A stretch of DNA of 64,000 bases from Ichthyophthirius multifiliis (lineage: Eukaryota; Ciliophora; Oligohymenophorea; Hymenostomatida), in NCBI RefSeq assembly GCF_000220395.1, contig NW_004086595.1, positions 27,727-91,726 on the forward strand. Reading direction: 5' to 3'. Position 1 is the first letter of the stretch; the number at the start of each line of letters is the position of its first letter. Shown piece after piece: positions 1-11,267 of this stretch. The notes beneath the pieces are model-generated. The model had not been told where the DNA came from, did not search any database, and saw only the letters and a program-made list of their open reading frames with translations. Position numbers and translations under genes: made by a program.

Positions 1-333
1 CTTATTCTATTACTAATTCACTTAATATTTAATCTTCTTCTTTTGTCCAAGGTCCTTTTACAAGAGAAGGATTTAATACTTTTTACCATCTATGTAAACA
101 CTAAACATCACTTCTATCTGGAAAATTACTTGCTATTTTTTTCCAGTTTTTTGGCCCATATTATTATACAAGGTCTTTCAAAAGTTCATCTTCTTCTTTT
201 TTCCACCATCTTTTGGTCTATTGTTCATTGTTTTAAACTCCAAGACTAGTATTTAAGCAATTTGAAGATTCAGAATTGGAAAAAGATGAAGGTGTATTTT
301 ATTAAGGTGAAGAAGATTTTAACATTTATTTAA
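1..333 (-). CDS. R1R2R3-type Myb transcription factor, 3' part missing (partial)
   Basis: Myb-domain DNA-binding protein, cut by the left edge. Read on the minus strand with TAA/TAG as Gln, the frame gives a complete first Myb repeat starting at about position 207 (RWWKKEEDELLKDLV, then NWKKIASNFPDRSDVQCLHR) and runs into the second (LVKGPWTKEEDQ). The spaced tryptophans and the VQCLHRWQKVLNP core are those of the R1/R2 junction of animal c-Myb-like proteins, so three repeats are expected, with the rest outside the window. An in-frame TGA at 339-341 and a good intron acceptor (CT on the plus strand at 334-335) suggest that the N-terminal exon lies further upstream, in the poor sequence around the gap. 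Its start codon is not visible. The plus-strand frame 43-249 is its antisense shadow. Confidence 0.85.
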
Positions 334-410
334 CTAAATCAATAAATACATCATTTTGAGAAGTTGTAGTAAGAAATTTTTATTGGGTTTGGTCTGAATA
401 TTATCTTTTT

Positions 411-800
411 TATTAAGGAATAGGTGTTTTTATTTCCATTTTTTTTTAGTTAAAGAGATAATTTTTTTTTTTTTTTTTTTTTTTTCCTCCTTTTTTTTTT
501 TTTTTCCAATTTTTTTTTTTTTTTTTTCCGGTGGGAACCGGTTAATTTTAATTTTATTTTTCCCTTTTATTTTTTTTTTTTTTAAAAAAAANNNNNNNNN
601 NNNNNNNNNNNTTTTTTTTTTTAAGGGATAGGGGGTTTTTTTTTCCTTTTTTTTTAGTAAAGGGGAAAAATTTTTTTTTTTTTTTTTTTTTTTCTTCTTT
701 TTTTTTTTTTTTTCTATTTTTTTTTTTTTTTTTTTCTGTTTGTATCTGTTTATTTTTATTTTATTTTTTCCTTTTATTTTTTTTTTTTTTTAAAAAAAAT
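411..800. other. assembly gap with near-duplicated low-quality flanks
   Basis: A 20-base N run occupies 592-611. The sequence before it (about 411-591) and after it (about 621-800) is the same tract written twice: both run through a TTAAGGxATAGG-like start, a T-rich ladder broken by CC or CTTC, a variable block, then a TTTTCC-TTTTATTTT tail ending in A8. The left copy is degraded. I read this as overlapping contig ends that failed to merge, not a biological repeat. It probably hides the 5' exon of the Myb gene. Confidence 0.75.
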
Positions 801-1284
801 ATAAAATTAAAAACAAAATTTTATAAAAAAAAATAGAAAATCCTTTTTATTTTATGTTTTTAATAGAAAACAATAAAAAAAATATTTATTTTTTAATTTT
901 ATATCAATAAAATATATTAATTAAATTAAACTTGAAGAATCGAAAAACTCATTTATTTACTATTATACTAAAATTCATACTAAATAACGTTTTTTAAAAA
1001 TAGATTAATTAAAAATTATATTAATATTCATGTTCAATTAAATTAAAATTTATTTTATATGGAAATAATTTTATTCAATAGTTTTTTATAAAGATTACAA
1101 ACAAATATATATAATTTTTTCATAAAATAGTTTTAATATATAAATATACATATATAATTTTAAAAAAATAATATAATAATATATTTGTAATATATATACA
1201 TTAAATATTTAGTATACTATTAATCACTTATTTTAATATCTCTATTATATTTTCAAATTTGATTTGTTTTGTACTTAAATAAAT
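801..1284. other. A/T-rich spacer
   Basis: Nothing recognisable on either strand; only short A/T runs. Confidence 0.6.
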
Positions 1285-1445
1285 AAGAAGCTTTTTCGAA
1301 TCTGACTTTTTTTGGAAAATACAGATTTCCAACAGTTTGAAATTCGCCTTTTTTATAGTTCCTTTAATAAATGATGAGAATTATATCCTTTGTTGTTTAC
1401 GAAATAAAGGGCGCTATGGGTTCAGAGTAAATAGTATTCAAGTGG
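1285..1445. other. isolated higher-GC island, candidate ncRNA or stray exon
   Basis: About 30% G+C by my count in DNA that is otherwise roughly 12% G+C, so it is likely under selection. It contains words such as GGGCGCTATGGGTTCAG that are unusual here. Several frames are open. The minus strand includes one ending GEFQTVGNLYFPKKVRFEKA and then TGA, which could be a terminal exon, but no partner exon is visible in the flanks. I found no match to U1, U2, U4, U5, U6, U3, SRP or telomerase RNA motifs that I know. Type undetermined. Confidence 0.35.
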
Positions 1446-2101
1446 ATTATCTAAATTTTCACTAATTAAATAATAATATATAATTATTCAAGGAGAAAAA
1501 AAAACTTTGTATATAAAATTTAATTTATTAAAATAATATATTAATTTTTTTTAAAAAAAACATATTTTTTTAATAATTTTATTAATATAATAATATCATT
1601 TAATATATTTTGTTTTTTATTTTTTATTTCTTAATTTTTTTTTTTTATTTTAAATTCTTTTTATAAATTTACATATTTTTTTATAAAAAAAAATATATAT
1701 TTTTAAGTTTTTTGTTTAAATTTTGATAAAATACTCAATAAAAAACAAAAATTTACATAAAAATAAATTCAAAATAATAATTTTAATAAAAAAATAAAAA
1801 AAAATATATATAAGTAATTTTTTTAATTATTAAAATCAATATATATAAAATTATTAAAAATATTAAAATATAAATATTTTCAAAAAGAATAATATAAACA
1901 TATTTTATTTATAAGTTTAGAATACTTAATAATTTAAAATTTAGATTAAAATAATTAATAAAACTTCAATATTTTTTTTTATATATAATAATAATTCGAA
2001 TAAATAAAAAAAAATCTAAATAATTTTTAAATTTATTTATTTATAAATATAGAAAGTATCTTCTAAAAAATAAAAAACAAAAAAAATTAAAAAGTATAAA
2101 A
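1446..2101. other. A/T-rich spacer
   Basis: Poly-A and poly-T blocks only; presumably holds the promoter of the SCO1 gene. No motif can be assigned. Confidence 0.6.
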
Positions 2102-3177
2102 ATGTATATATTCAGAAAAGTTCCAGTATAAATTCTAATATATCCAAATATACAATATTAAAAAAAATAACTTTATTAAATTTAAGCAAATTTTAATTTT
2201 CCTCTAAAAAGCCCTAAACAGATGAAAATACAAAATATTTTATTTAAAGAAATTTTGACAAAAACCAATTTTCGAAACTTTCCAAAGAATAACAAATAGC
2301 CGAAATAGAAAAAGTTCTAGAAGAATCAGGCAAGGAAAAACCCCTTGATAATACAAAATTTGATGGCCAAGGTTAACATTCTGCATATGTATTTTTCATT
2401 GGAAGTTTAGGATTATTAATTGGATATTTTATAATGTAAATAAATACAGTTAGATACTAAAAAAAAAATTAAACAACAAATCCATAAACTATAAATACAA
2501 ACGTATAAGGAAAAGCAGCAATAGGGGGAGATTGGTAATTAATAAATACAAAAGGAGAAATTTTCGGAAGTTAAAATTTAAAAGGAAGTTATTATTTATT
2601 ATACTTTGGATTTTGTAATTGTCCTGATATATGCCCTAATTCATTAATTAAGCTTGTAAAAAGTATAAATAAAGTAAAATAAACTACTCAAGGAAAATAT
2701 TTTAATTTAAAAACTGTATTTGTTAGTGTAGATCCTGATAGAGATACATTAGAAAATATAAGAAATTTTTGCGATATTTTTGATAAAGATATTATTGGAG
2801 TTACTGCAAAAAAAAACAATGATATATAATTAAGAGAAATGATGTAAAAATTCAGAATATATGCAACTAAAATGGAATTTGAATAGTAAGAAGAAAATCA
2901 AGTGTAAAATTAAATATATATATATATAAATATATATTATATATTTATATATTTATAAATTAATTTTATATTTTTTTTAATATTATTTGTTTTATAAATA
3001 AATAAGTAAAAAAAAAATTATACAATTGATCATACTGTATTAACTTATTTAATGGATGATAAAAATAATTACATTGCCCATTTAGGTTCTAATCTAAGTG
3101 AAAATGATTTAGTTAAAGTAATTTTAGATAATATATTGTAAAACGAGAAAAGTAAAATGAAATCAATTTCTTATTGA
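2102..3177 (+). CDS. SCO1: SCO1/SenC mitochondrial copper chaperone for cytochrome c oxidase
   Basis: Delivers copper to the CuA site of complex IV at the inner mitochondrial membrane. The core reads IGGDWQLINTKGEIFGSQNL, then YYLLYFGFCNCPDICP, which holds the copper-binding CxxxC, then VFVSVDPDRDT. After an intron (2902-3006, 105 nt, phase 0) comes YTIDHTVLTYL with the third copper ligand, His. A single membrane anchor (YVFFIGSLGLLIGYFIM) precedes the domain. The start is inferred: ATG 2102 opens a basic leader (MYIFRKVPVQILIYPN) of mitochondrial type, but it lies one frame off from the domain, with one base apparently missing near 2270-2290. Stop TGA 3175-3177. It converges on the sorting-receptor gene. 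Confidence 0.88.
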
Positions 3178-3317
3178 AATAATTAAATAAATATAAATAA
3201 AATTAATACATTTTTTATATTATTTTTTTAGAAATTATAAAAAATATTATCAATATAAAAATAAATAAATATAATTATATTTTTTTTAATTTTAATATTT
3301 ATTTTTAAAAAATAAAA

Positions 3318-4984
3318 TCAAAGATCTTATTATTAGCTTTTATTTTTTTTTAATCATAAAATGCAACATACTAAGAAACCATCTAATTAATTTAATTATT
3401 CATATCTTATTACATTTCTTTTTTAAAAAATCTTCTATAAAGACATGCCATTAATACAAAAAGCACTACAAAACAAAATAGCATCACAATAACAATTATT
3501 ATAATGGTTGCTCCATTATTTTTACCTAAATTACTTATTTATTCGACTCTTTATTTTAAAGGATCAACATAATACTCACATTCTTCTTTAGGTTCCTCTA
3601 AACTTGAGCAAATTGCTTCCATTATACTGTTTCCATCCAAATTTCCTCTATATACTAAGTCATTAATAGTCACAGATGGCCATGTATTAATTCTATATTT
3701 AGATTATAAATCTAGTTATCGTTTCAATAAAGGACTGTTAGGATTTTTAATGTTATCATTATAACATTTTTTAAATTCTTCTTAATCCAAATTTTTAATT
3801 TAGATGACTAATTATTAGCTACAAACTTCATATAACTAAGGCTTGTCACATTCTTAAGCAAATATAAGCATATATTCCCACCATAATTCTTCATCTTGAT
3901 CAAATATGCAGATTTAACGTAAACTTTCTTCAACTACATTTTTTCCTGTGGCAATATTACGACTATTAATTTAACCAATATTAGGCAAATCTGGGTCATT
4001 AGCACAAAAACGACCATTTAAAATGCAATCACTAATAGGATTAGCAAATTATTCTAATTAACATTCAAAGCAAACATATATATCATAAGAAGGTTCAAAT
4101 TAAACTAAATTAATTATTTTTTTAAAAATAAAAATAGAATAAAAATATAATTAATTAAAAAAAATTAAAATAAAGAAGGTAAAAATATAATTTTTATATA
4201 AAAATTGATGAATAAATATATATTCTTAAATATAAAAATATGTATATAAATAAATATATATATATATATATATATATAAATATATATATATTTATATATT
4301 ACTATATATATTTTAATTTACCATTATTTCCTTTTAAATTTTTTCTAACTTAATTAAAATTATATATAAGCTTATTTACAGTTATTGATGGTAAACTAAT
4401 CCAAAAAATATAATCTGATTTTTTATATTTGTTTTCTTCAAATTCTATTTATAAAGTAACTTATTTCTTATCTTCTAATAAACTCTTTAATAAATTACCG
4501 TATTCAAAATGTATAAAAATAGAAGGAATAATTACACGATCTCCCATTCCATCATCTGACATTAATATATCATAATTTTCTTTTTTATCATCCATCTATA
4601 AATATTATATAAAAATATATATATTTTTATTTCTTTTATTACCAAAATTATAACTTTTCCACCAAAAAGTTATGCATTGAATACTTTTGTTACAAAAGAG
4701 CATTCTCCTCTCTAAATTAATACGAAGGTATGTTATTAGTTGTTTTCGGTCGATTCTAAGGGTTTACAAGCGTCTATAGGGTTAGCTAACATTACATCAC
4801 CTATTATCTTTCTTCCGTATGGTATTTTCCCGAAAAGGGCTAGTTAGAAAGGAATTTTCGCTTCTTTTTTATTTATTTTCTTTACTTGTTCTTCTAAATC
4901 TTTATTGTTGTATACTTGAAGGTCAGCTTTTAAAAGTTGGATTGTTATTATTGATATTAATATGAATAACATTATATTTTTCAT
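3318..4984 (-). CDS. plant-type vacuolar sorting receptor (VSR/BP80-like)
   Basis: Type I membrane receptor that sorts soluble cargo from Golgi to vacuole or lysosome. Starts at ATG 4984 with a signal peptide (MKNIMLFILISIITIQLLKA). Next comes a protease-associated domain (RGECSFVTKVFNAQLFGGKV), then the VSR-specific central region (TGKNVVEESLRQICI, WWEYMLIFAQECD, TWPSVTINDLVYRGN). Near the C terminus is a membrane span (IIIIVIVMLFCFVVLFVLMA). The tail carries SQYVAF, a tyrosine-type sorting signal like the YMPL of plant VSRs. EGF repeats typical of plant VSRs were not seen. Introns at 4596-4642 (47 nt) and 4105-4321. About 467 residues, provided one A is restored in the A8 run at 3343-3350; without it no stop follows and the frame runs into SCO1 antisense. 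Confidence 0.85.
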
Positions 4985-5604
4985 TTTTTTTTTTTTTTAT
5001 AAATATTATATATTTTTTTATAATATAAGTTTTATATCTTTATTTTTTTGACTATATAAAAAGAAAAATTTTTGTATTAAATAATTTAAAATTTAATTTA
5101 TATTATTTATATCATTGTATATATATATTTATAAATTTAAATGATTTTATTTTTATTATTTTTAAATATTAATAATTAATTTATAATTTGTTTATTTTTT
5201 AAATTTAATTTCATTTTATTTCTATTTAAAGTTATAAAAAATTATTGACATTATTACTATTTGAACGAATTTTAAGCATAAATATAAATTTATATAATAT
5301 AATATAAACTTATTTAAACATTAAAAATTCTATTTATAATTATGATTATATGTAATATATTTCAAAAAATATCTATAATATATATTAAAAAATTAAAAAT
5401 TGAAATAAAAAAAATATTGTATAATATATATATAAAAATATATATATATATATATATTTTAAATATATATATTTATATATTTTTATATTTATATATAAAT
5501 AAATAAAAACCTTATTCTTTTCTATAAAAAATATTTTTAAAATAAATAATTTATATTTTATAAATATATAAAAATCATATATTTTAATTTTATTATATTA
5601 AATT
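4985..5604. other. A/T-rich spacer with (TA)n stretches
   Basis: Upstream of the sorting receptor and downstream of the RsmI-like gene. Short TA microsatellites around 5425-5460; no gene seen. Confidence 0.6.
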
Positions 5605-7319
5605 TCAATTATATTTTTTATAATTTTACGATTAATACTCTTCAATTTATTTTTTAAACTATAAGCTTTTTTCCAATTTTTCCTTTTCCTATCTAATTGC
5701 CTTTTCCTAATATTTGACACTTTAATTGTAAAATCCTACAAAATCATCCCATCCCCTTTATTTTTTTAATAAATGTTTCGTTGTATCCGTCAAAGAAACT
5801 GCTCTGCTTTTTGAAATTTTGAAAATTCCCTATAATAATTCTGATAATTATTTATCAGTGCAATCTATATGTTCATTTAAAATTGCTGCCACAACTTTCG
5901 GTTCTAAATCGATATTTTTTTCTTAGCTTTCTAAATTTTAATCTTATTGTATATTTTTTTCATCTAAATCAGAATTATATTCTTTATTAAAAGGAGCAAT
6001 AATTAAGGTAATTTCTCCTTTTAAATAAGATGCTTTTGTATATTCGGGATCTTGAAGTTTTTCATATATTTCTCTTATTTCTCCTCTATAATTTTTCTCA
6101 AACATTTTTGTCATCTCAAAACATATAAAAATTTATTATTTTGATCCAAAATGCTAATAAAATATATATAAAAAATATAATTTTAAAAAGTATAAATATA
6201 TACTTTTTCTATAGAAAGTAAAGTTTTCAACAATCTATTAACATTTTCAAAAATAATAGAACTTCTCTGATTATCTTTTATTTTCATTAATCTAATTTCT
6301 CTCTCTTATTGACCTTTAGGTAAATATCCTTCAAAACTATATTTAAAAGACGGAAAACCACTTTTACTTAAAGCTAAAATAGCACTATTAGGTCCTGGTA
6401 AAGCTTCTACTAAAGCATAATTTTTAATACATTTATCTACAATCTAAAAAAATTTATAAATATATATATTTAAATATGAAAATTTATATATATATATATG
6501 TTTTTATATATATATTTATATTTCCATAATATATATTAATACTTTATAACCAGGATCTGATATAGTTGGAGTACCAGCATCTGAAACAAGTACAATATGA
6601 AATCCATATTTGATTAATTTAATTAATTTTTCTAATCTTGCATCTTCATTATATTTATGATATGAAATTAAAATACCTCTTCCTTTTCTTTTTTTAGATA
6701 TTAAAATTATAGTTTTTAAATATTAAATATATTCATCTTCTAAACCCAAAACAGGGTCTTAAAAGAAATTTTGTTCAAATTCATCTTTTTCTATTTTCCC
6801 GAAATTTCCTAAAGTATCATTTTCAAGTAAAATTTTCATTCCTTTTTTTCTTAATTCTTATATTTTTTCTGCTATTCTTTCTTCTCGACTTTTTCTTGTT
6901 TTTGGGTCTTTATTTATTTCATCAGCACCTAATAATTCATTTTCTTAATCATAAAATTCATCTTTTTATTCACCACATTCATCTTTTAATTCATATAAAT
7001 TTTAAACGTTAAACTTATTTTCAAGTTCTTCCTTTAGTTTCTTTTATTTCATTAATGTTAATAGTTATCCGGTGTTTCGCGTATCTTCACAAGCTATTAT
7101 ATCAGCTTTTAATAAATTATCATAGGCATTTAATGTAAAATCATTCAAGTTACCGATAGGGGTAGGACATATTGTTAAGTAGCCTTTAGGCTTTTGTTAT
7201 TCAAATTCTGTTTTTATATCTATGTAATCGCTTGTATTAAATGCGAAATTATATTTAGGATATTTAATTTTATTATATGTTTAAAATAAAATTTTGGATA
7301 TCTATTTATAAATTTACAT
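5605..7319 (-). CDS. RsmI-like 16S rRNA (cytidine-2'-O)-methyltransferase, probably mitochondrial
   Basis: SAM-dependent tetrapyrrole-methylase-fold enzyme. Bacterial RsmI methylates the ribose of C1402 in 16S rRNA, so a mitochondrial small-subunit rRNA target is likely here. Family blocks are in order: TICPTPIGNLNDFTLNA, ADIIACEDTRNTGQLL, ILISYHKYNEDARLEKL, VLVSDAGTPTISDPGYK, ALVEALPGPNSAI and FEGYLPKGQ. Starts at ATG 7319 with a basic, acid-poor leader (MQIYKQISKILFQTYNK) of mitochondrial type. Two in-phase introns (6444-6542, 6154-6203) leave a clean 521-residue frame ending TGA 5605-5607. Bacterial RsmI is about 290 residues. The excess is a charged insertion of roughly 115 residues between the TRNTGQLL and ISYHKYNE blocks, plus an extended C terminus. 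Confidence 0.9.
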
Positions 7320-7639
7320 TATTATTACTATCAATTAAAAAAAAAAAAAATATTATTATATCTAAATATTTAAAATAAATGATAAATTTAATTTAATAAA
7401 TAAAATATTTAATATAAAATATATTATATTAATTTTATATTTAATATATTTATTAAAATAAATAAAATTTAACATAGTAATAAAAGTAAAATATTCATAT
7501 TTATTATATATAAAGACAAACATATATATAAAAAAATTATATATATTAATATATTATAATATATATTTATATATTTATATATTTATACATATTTTTTTAT
7601 TATTGTTTTTAATATAATAGTATATCAAATATTTTGATT

Positions 7640-9316
7640 TCAGTAATTCTGTAAATCATTTATTAGATAATTTATTTCTTCATTAAAATTTTTAAAGAAA
7701 ATATTTTTTAATTATGAAAACTTTATATTATCATTTTCAATTTTGTTTATCTAAAAAATTAGAAACTTTTTAACTCTATTTGGTACACAAAATTAATTAA
7801 TAAATATTTACTCTATCTCTTCTTTATTAAAATTATTATTTTAAATATTATTTTCATATATTTAGAATTCTTTATCACATTTTATAATTAATAATTCACA
7901 TAATTTTTTAAGAAACGCTTAAAGCCAATTAATAAAATCAGCATATATATTATTTTTATTATTTTATATAATACTAGCATTATTTAAATAACTTTAATTA
8001 AAATTTAGTTAATCTTTGAATAAATTAATATTATTTTCATTAAAATTATTAATATTATTATTATTTTTTTTTTTTTATATAACAGAATAAGAATTTTCTT
8101 TATTATTTTAATAACTATTATCGTTATTTTTTTATAAAAAGTTTTAATTAATTAATTTTTCGAGTTCTTCTTCTGCGATAATTTATTCGTTTCTATTTAA
8201 AATTTTCTTATATCCTTCCACAATTTACTAGTATTAAATTTTCCTATTTTAAAAATTATTTTTTTACACTAAAATTAATATTATTTTTTTTTTTTTTTCT
8301 AAACTAGAAATACTCTAAATTACTTAAAAAACTTATTTTTATAAATTTCTCTTATAAAAAAAGACCTTTAAATTTTCCATAGACCTTTAAAGTACAGGAA
8401 ATTCAAAACTTTATTTATTTTCAGTATTTTTTTTTAACCAATTATCACCCAAAGCCTCTATTGTTGAATATCTTTTGCTTAAATCTTTTTCAAGTAGTCT
8501 TTTAATGAAGTTTTTACAATCATCTGTTATTGAATTCCATTCTTCATCTTTAAAATAAATTGGTTGCTATTAAATCTTTTATTATATATTCTTTTAATTG
8601 AAACCCATGAAAGGTACTTTTCCACATAAAATCAAATATAAAATCGCTCCACAAGACCATGCATCACTTTTTGAGGAAAAATCATTATTTTAACCTTCAG
8701 GAGATTAAAAAAAGGGCATGTTTTGTTAAGTTTGGAAAGAAGTTACATAATCGAGTATTATTATTCTATCGTTATAAGCATATATAAGATTTTCGGGTTT
8801 TAAATCTCTATGGAATAATTAATTTTAATTACAATAATTACATACGCTTAGAATTTATTTGATTATATTTGCTGCTTTTTATTCTGTAAGGTCATTTTTT
8901 TCAATTATTTTTTGGATTAAATTCTAACCTGTATAATATTCATTTACAATATAAAAAAATCTATTGTCTTGATAAAAATCAAGAGTTTTTTATAAATAAA
9001 GGTAATCTAAATTTCTTAAAATTTAAATTTCTTTTTATACTCTTTAAATTTCATCTTTATTGATTTCTGGTTTATTTATTATTTTAACAATACAAATTTA
9101 TAAAGATTTTTTATTCACGGCTTTTAATGTTTCAGATATATTAGATTTTGATAAAAAATCATTTGTTAAAGAGTATTATGAAATTATTAAAGAATTTTAA
9201 TTTTAATCTGTTAAAGAATTATTTATTTCATCTGGATTATATTATATATTATTAATATCATCATATTTATTTATATATTTATCAGGGTTTTTTTACTTTA
9301 ATAAGTTACAACCCAT
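7640..9316 (-). CDS. divergent CDPK-like protein kinase with degenerate EF-hand region
   Basis: Calcium-dependent-protein-kinase-like gene without introns, 558 residues. The N terminus MGCNLLKQK is a classic myristoylation (Gly2) plus palmitoylation (Cys3) signal, so membrane attachment is likely. Kinase landmarks: the VAIK-type lysine in ICIVKIINK, an intact catalytic loop HRDLKPENLIY, an APE-like SPEG, and SKSDAWSCGAILYLILCGKV. Oddities: no proper glycine-rich loop, and the magnesium-binding DFG is replaced by DYV (IILDYVTSF). The junction after the kinase domain (NLKVFFYKRNLQKQVFQVIQ) is CDPK-like. It leads to QKNNFQNRKIQYQQIVEGYK, which lines up with a CDPK EF-hand but lacks most acidic calcium ligands. 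Activity and calcium control are both doubtful. Confidence 0.82.
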
Positions 9317-9589
9317 TATTATATTATTGATAATTATATATTTAAATATATAAATATATATATATATATATAAGTTAACGGAATTAAGTTTTTTATTTTT
9401 AAATATTATTATATATATTTTTTAAAGTATATTATTATTTATAATAATTATTAATTTTTCATATCATATATTTAGTTTTTTTTTTTTTCTATAATTTTTT
9501 TCTAATAGTTTGCTTATGTGTAGTAATTATTTATATATTTTTATATATTCTATAAATATTTATTTTTTTCAAAAATAAAAAACTTTAAG

Positions 9590-10540
9590 TTTAAGTATTC
9601 TTGGTATTTTTATTATTATTTTTCTCTTTTAATTTGACATATTTCTTTTTTTAAAAAATTAATATAATTATAAATTTTTAAATATGCTAAACTAACTTAT
9701 TTAATCCTATTTATAATTCTAGCAAATTTTTCATACTACCTATTTAATTTAGAAAATGAGAAATATTATTAAATTATTCATTTACTACTAACATTATTTT
9801 CAAAGACACTAAATTTTAACAATAAGCTATATCTCTTCCTAGACATTGTATTTATTATTTACTTAAATTTCTTAATTTTTTTTTTTATATTATAAATTTC
9901 ATTTATATTTTATATATTTTTTACCCCAAATTTAACTCTAGTTTTTATAACTTTTTACAGTATTTCAGATTCTTAGCCAATAAAAATTATTATTAATTAT
10001 TTAAAACTTTATTAAAAGCTACATTTATAGCTAAATTCTTCAAATTTAACATATTATAGAAAAGTTTTCCTAAAAATTTTATACCTTCATCACTTATTTA
10101 ATTAGAACTTTTTATTATATTAATATATTTAAGAAAAAAAAAAATATTACTAGAAATTTAATAATAGGGATATTAATTAATCATATTTCATTATATTTTT
10201 ATATAAGAATTTAATTCCATAATCAGTAATTTTATTATATCTACACATTTATTTTAAAAAGATAAGTTTATAAAACTATTTTAATATAAATTTAACTTTG
10301 CATCAATTTAAAGACTTTAAATATTGAAAAATTCTTAAATAATTCCAACAACAGACATAAATTCTTAATCAGAAAAAAATTTAAAACTATTTTTTTAAAT
10401 AATTTTTTATTAAAAAAGGAGATTAGAAAAACAAACTAAAATCATTTTTTTTACTTTAAATTTAACATGAGATTATCAATTTAAAATAACTAGTTTTTGA
10501 TGAATTATTATTATTTTTATAAAACAAGAGCCATTAAATA
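9590..10540 (-). pseudogene. leucine-rich-repeat (RNI-like) relic
   Basis: Fragments in different frames match the ciliate RNI-like leucine-rich-repeat pattern: ITDYGIKFLYKNIMKYDQLI, then ISDEGIKFLGKLFYNMLNLK, then CKKLQKLELNLG, and further down IGSMKNLLELQIGLN. In-frame TGAs and frame changes separate the pieces, and no start or signal peptide is evident. It may be a decayed gene or a badly sequenced one. The sequence is unlike its neighbours only in its repeats. Function cannot be assigned. Confidence 0.5.
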
Positions 10541-10710
10541 TATTTACTTATTTTAATAAAGTATTATTTTTAATTAAATATAATAATATAAAATAAATAT
10601 GTAAATATTTATTATTGATATATATAATCGCAAAATATAAAAAATTTAAAATAATAAAAAAACAATAGCATATATATAAAAAAAATACAATAATAAGATA
10701 ATATATAAAA

Positions 10711-10741
<31 letters not shown>

Positions 10742-11267
10742 ATATATATAAATATATTTTTATATATAATATTTTTAAATATTAATTTCTTTTTTTTTAT
10801 TATTATAATAAAAGTATATATTAATTAAATATTAATTAAAAGCTTAATTTAATTATGTCAATTATTCAATATTTGTATAAAATAATATTATCTAAATATA
10901 ATATTTCCTTTTTTATTAAAAATATGATTATTATATATTATCTATTATTGATTTTTAATTAATTTTAATATATTATTTCTTTAATAATTTAATTTTATTT
11001 TTCATTAAATTTTTTTTTTATTTTTATTCATAATAATTTATTTTTCTATTAAATTTATATTAATATTATAAGATATATATTTTTTTTATAAAAATTATTT
11101 CCATTATATTATTTTCTTATTTCTTTAATTTTAATAAATGATAAATTTTTATATTTTATTTTTCTTTTTTTTTAATTATATTAATTTTTATTAGATTATT
11201 TTTTTTAATACTATTTTTAATTTAATTTTTTATTAAATTACTAAAAAATTTTATTATTGGTATTATA
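10541..11267. other. A/T-rich spacer
   Basis: TA-rich tracts (about 10700-10770) and T-rich blocks; nothing else seen. Confidence 0.55.

Noticed and set aside
43..249. Plus-strand 68-residue frame
   Set aside because: Antisense of the Myb repeats, which match the family residue by residue on the minus strand.
1330..1370. Resemblance to the U5 snRNA loop (TCGCCTTTT)
   Set aside because: The invariant GCCTTTTAC is not intact and no U5 stem pairs around it.
3163..3177. Overlap of the sorting-receptor and SCO1 genes
   Set aside because: Recounting shows that the uncorrected receptor frame has no stop there; one added A in the A8 run gives TGA at 3318, with no overlap.
8284..8298. Frameshift in the CDPK-like gene at the T15 run
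   Set aside because: Position arithmetic shows that start and stop are in one frame; the run is exactly in frame.
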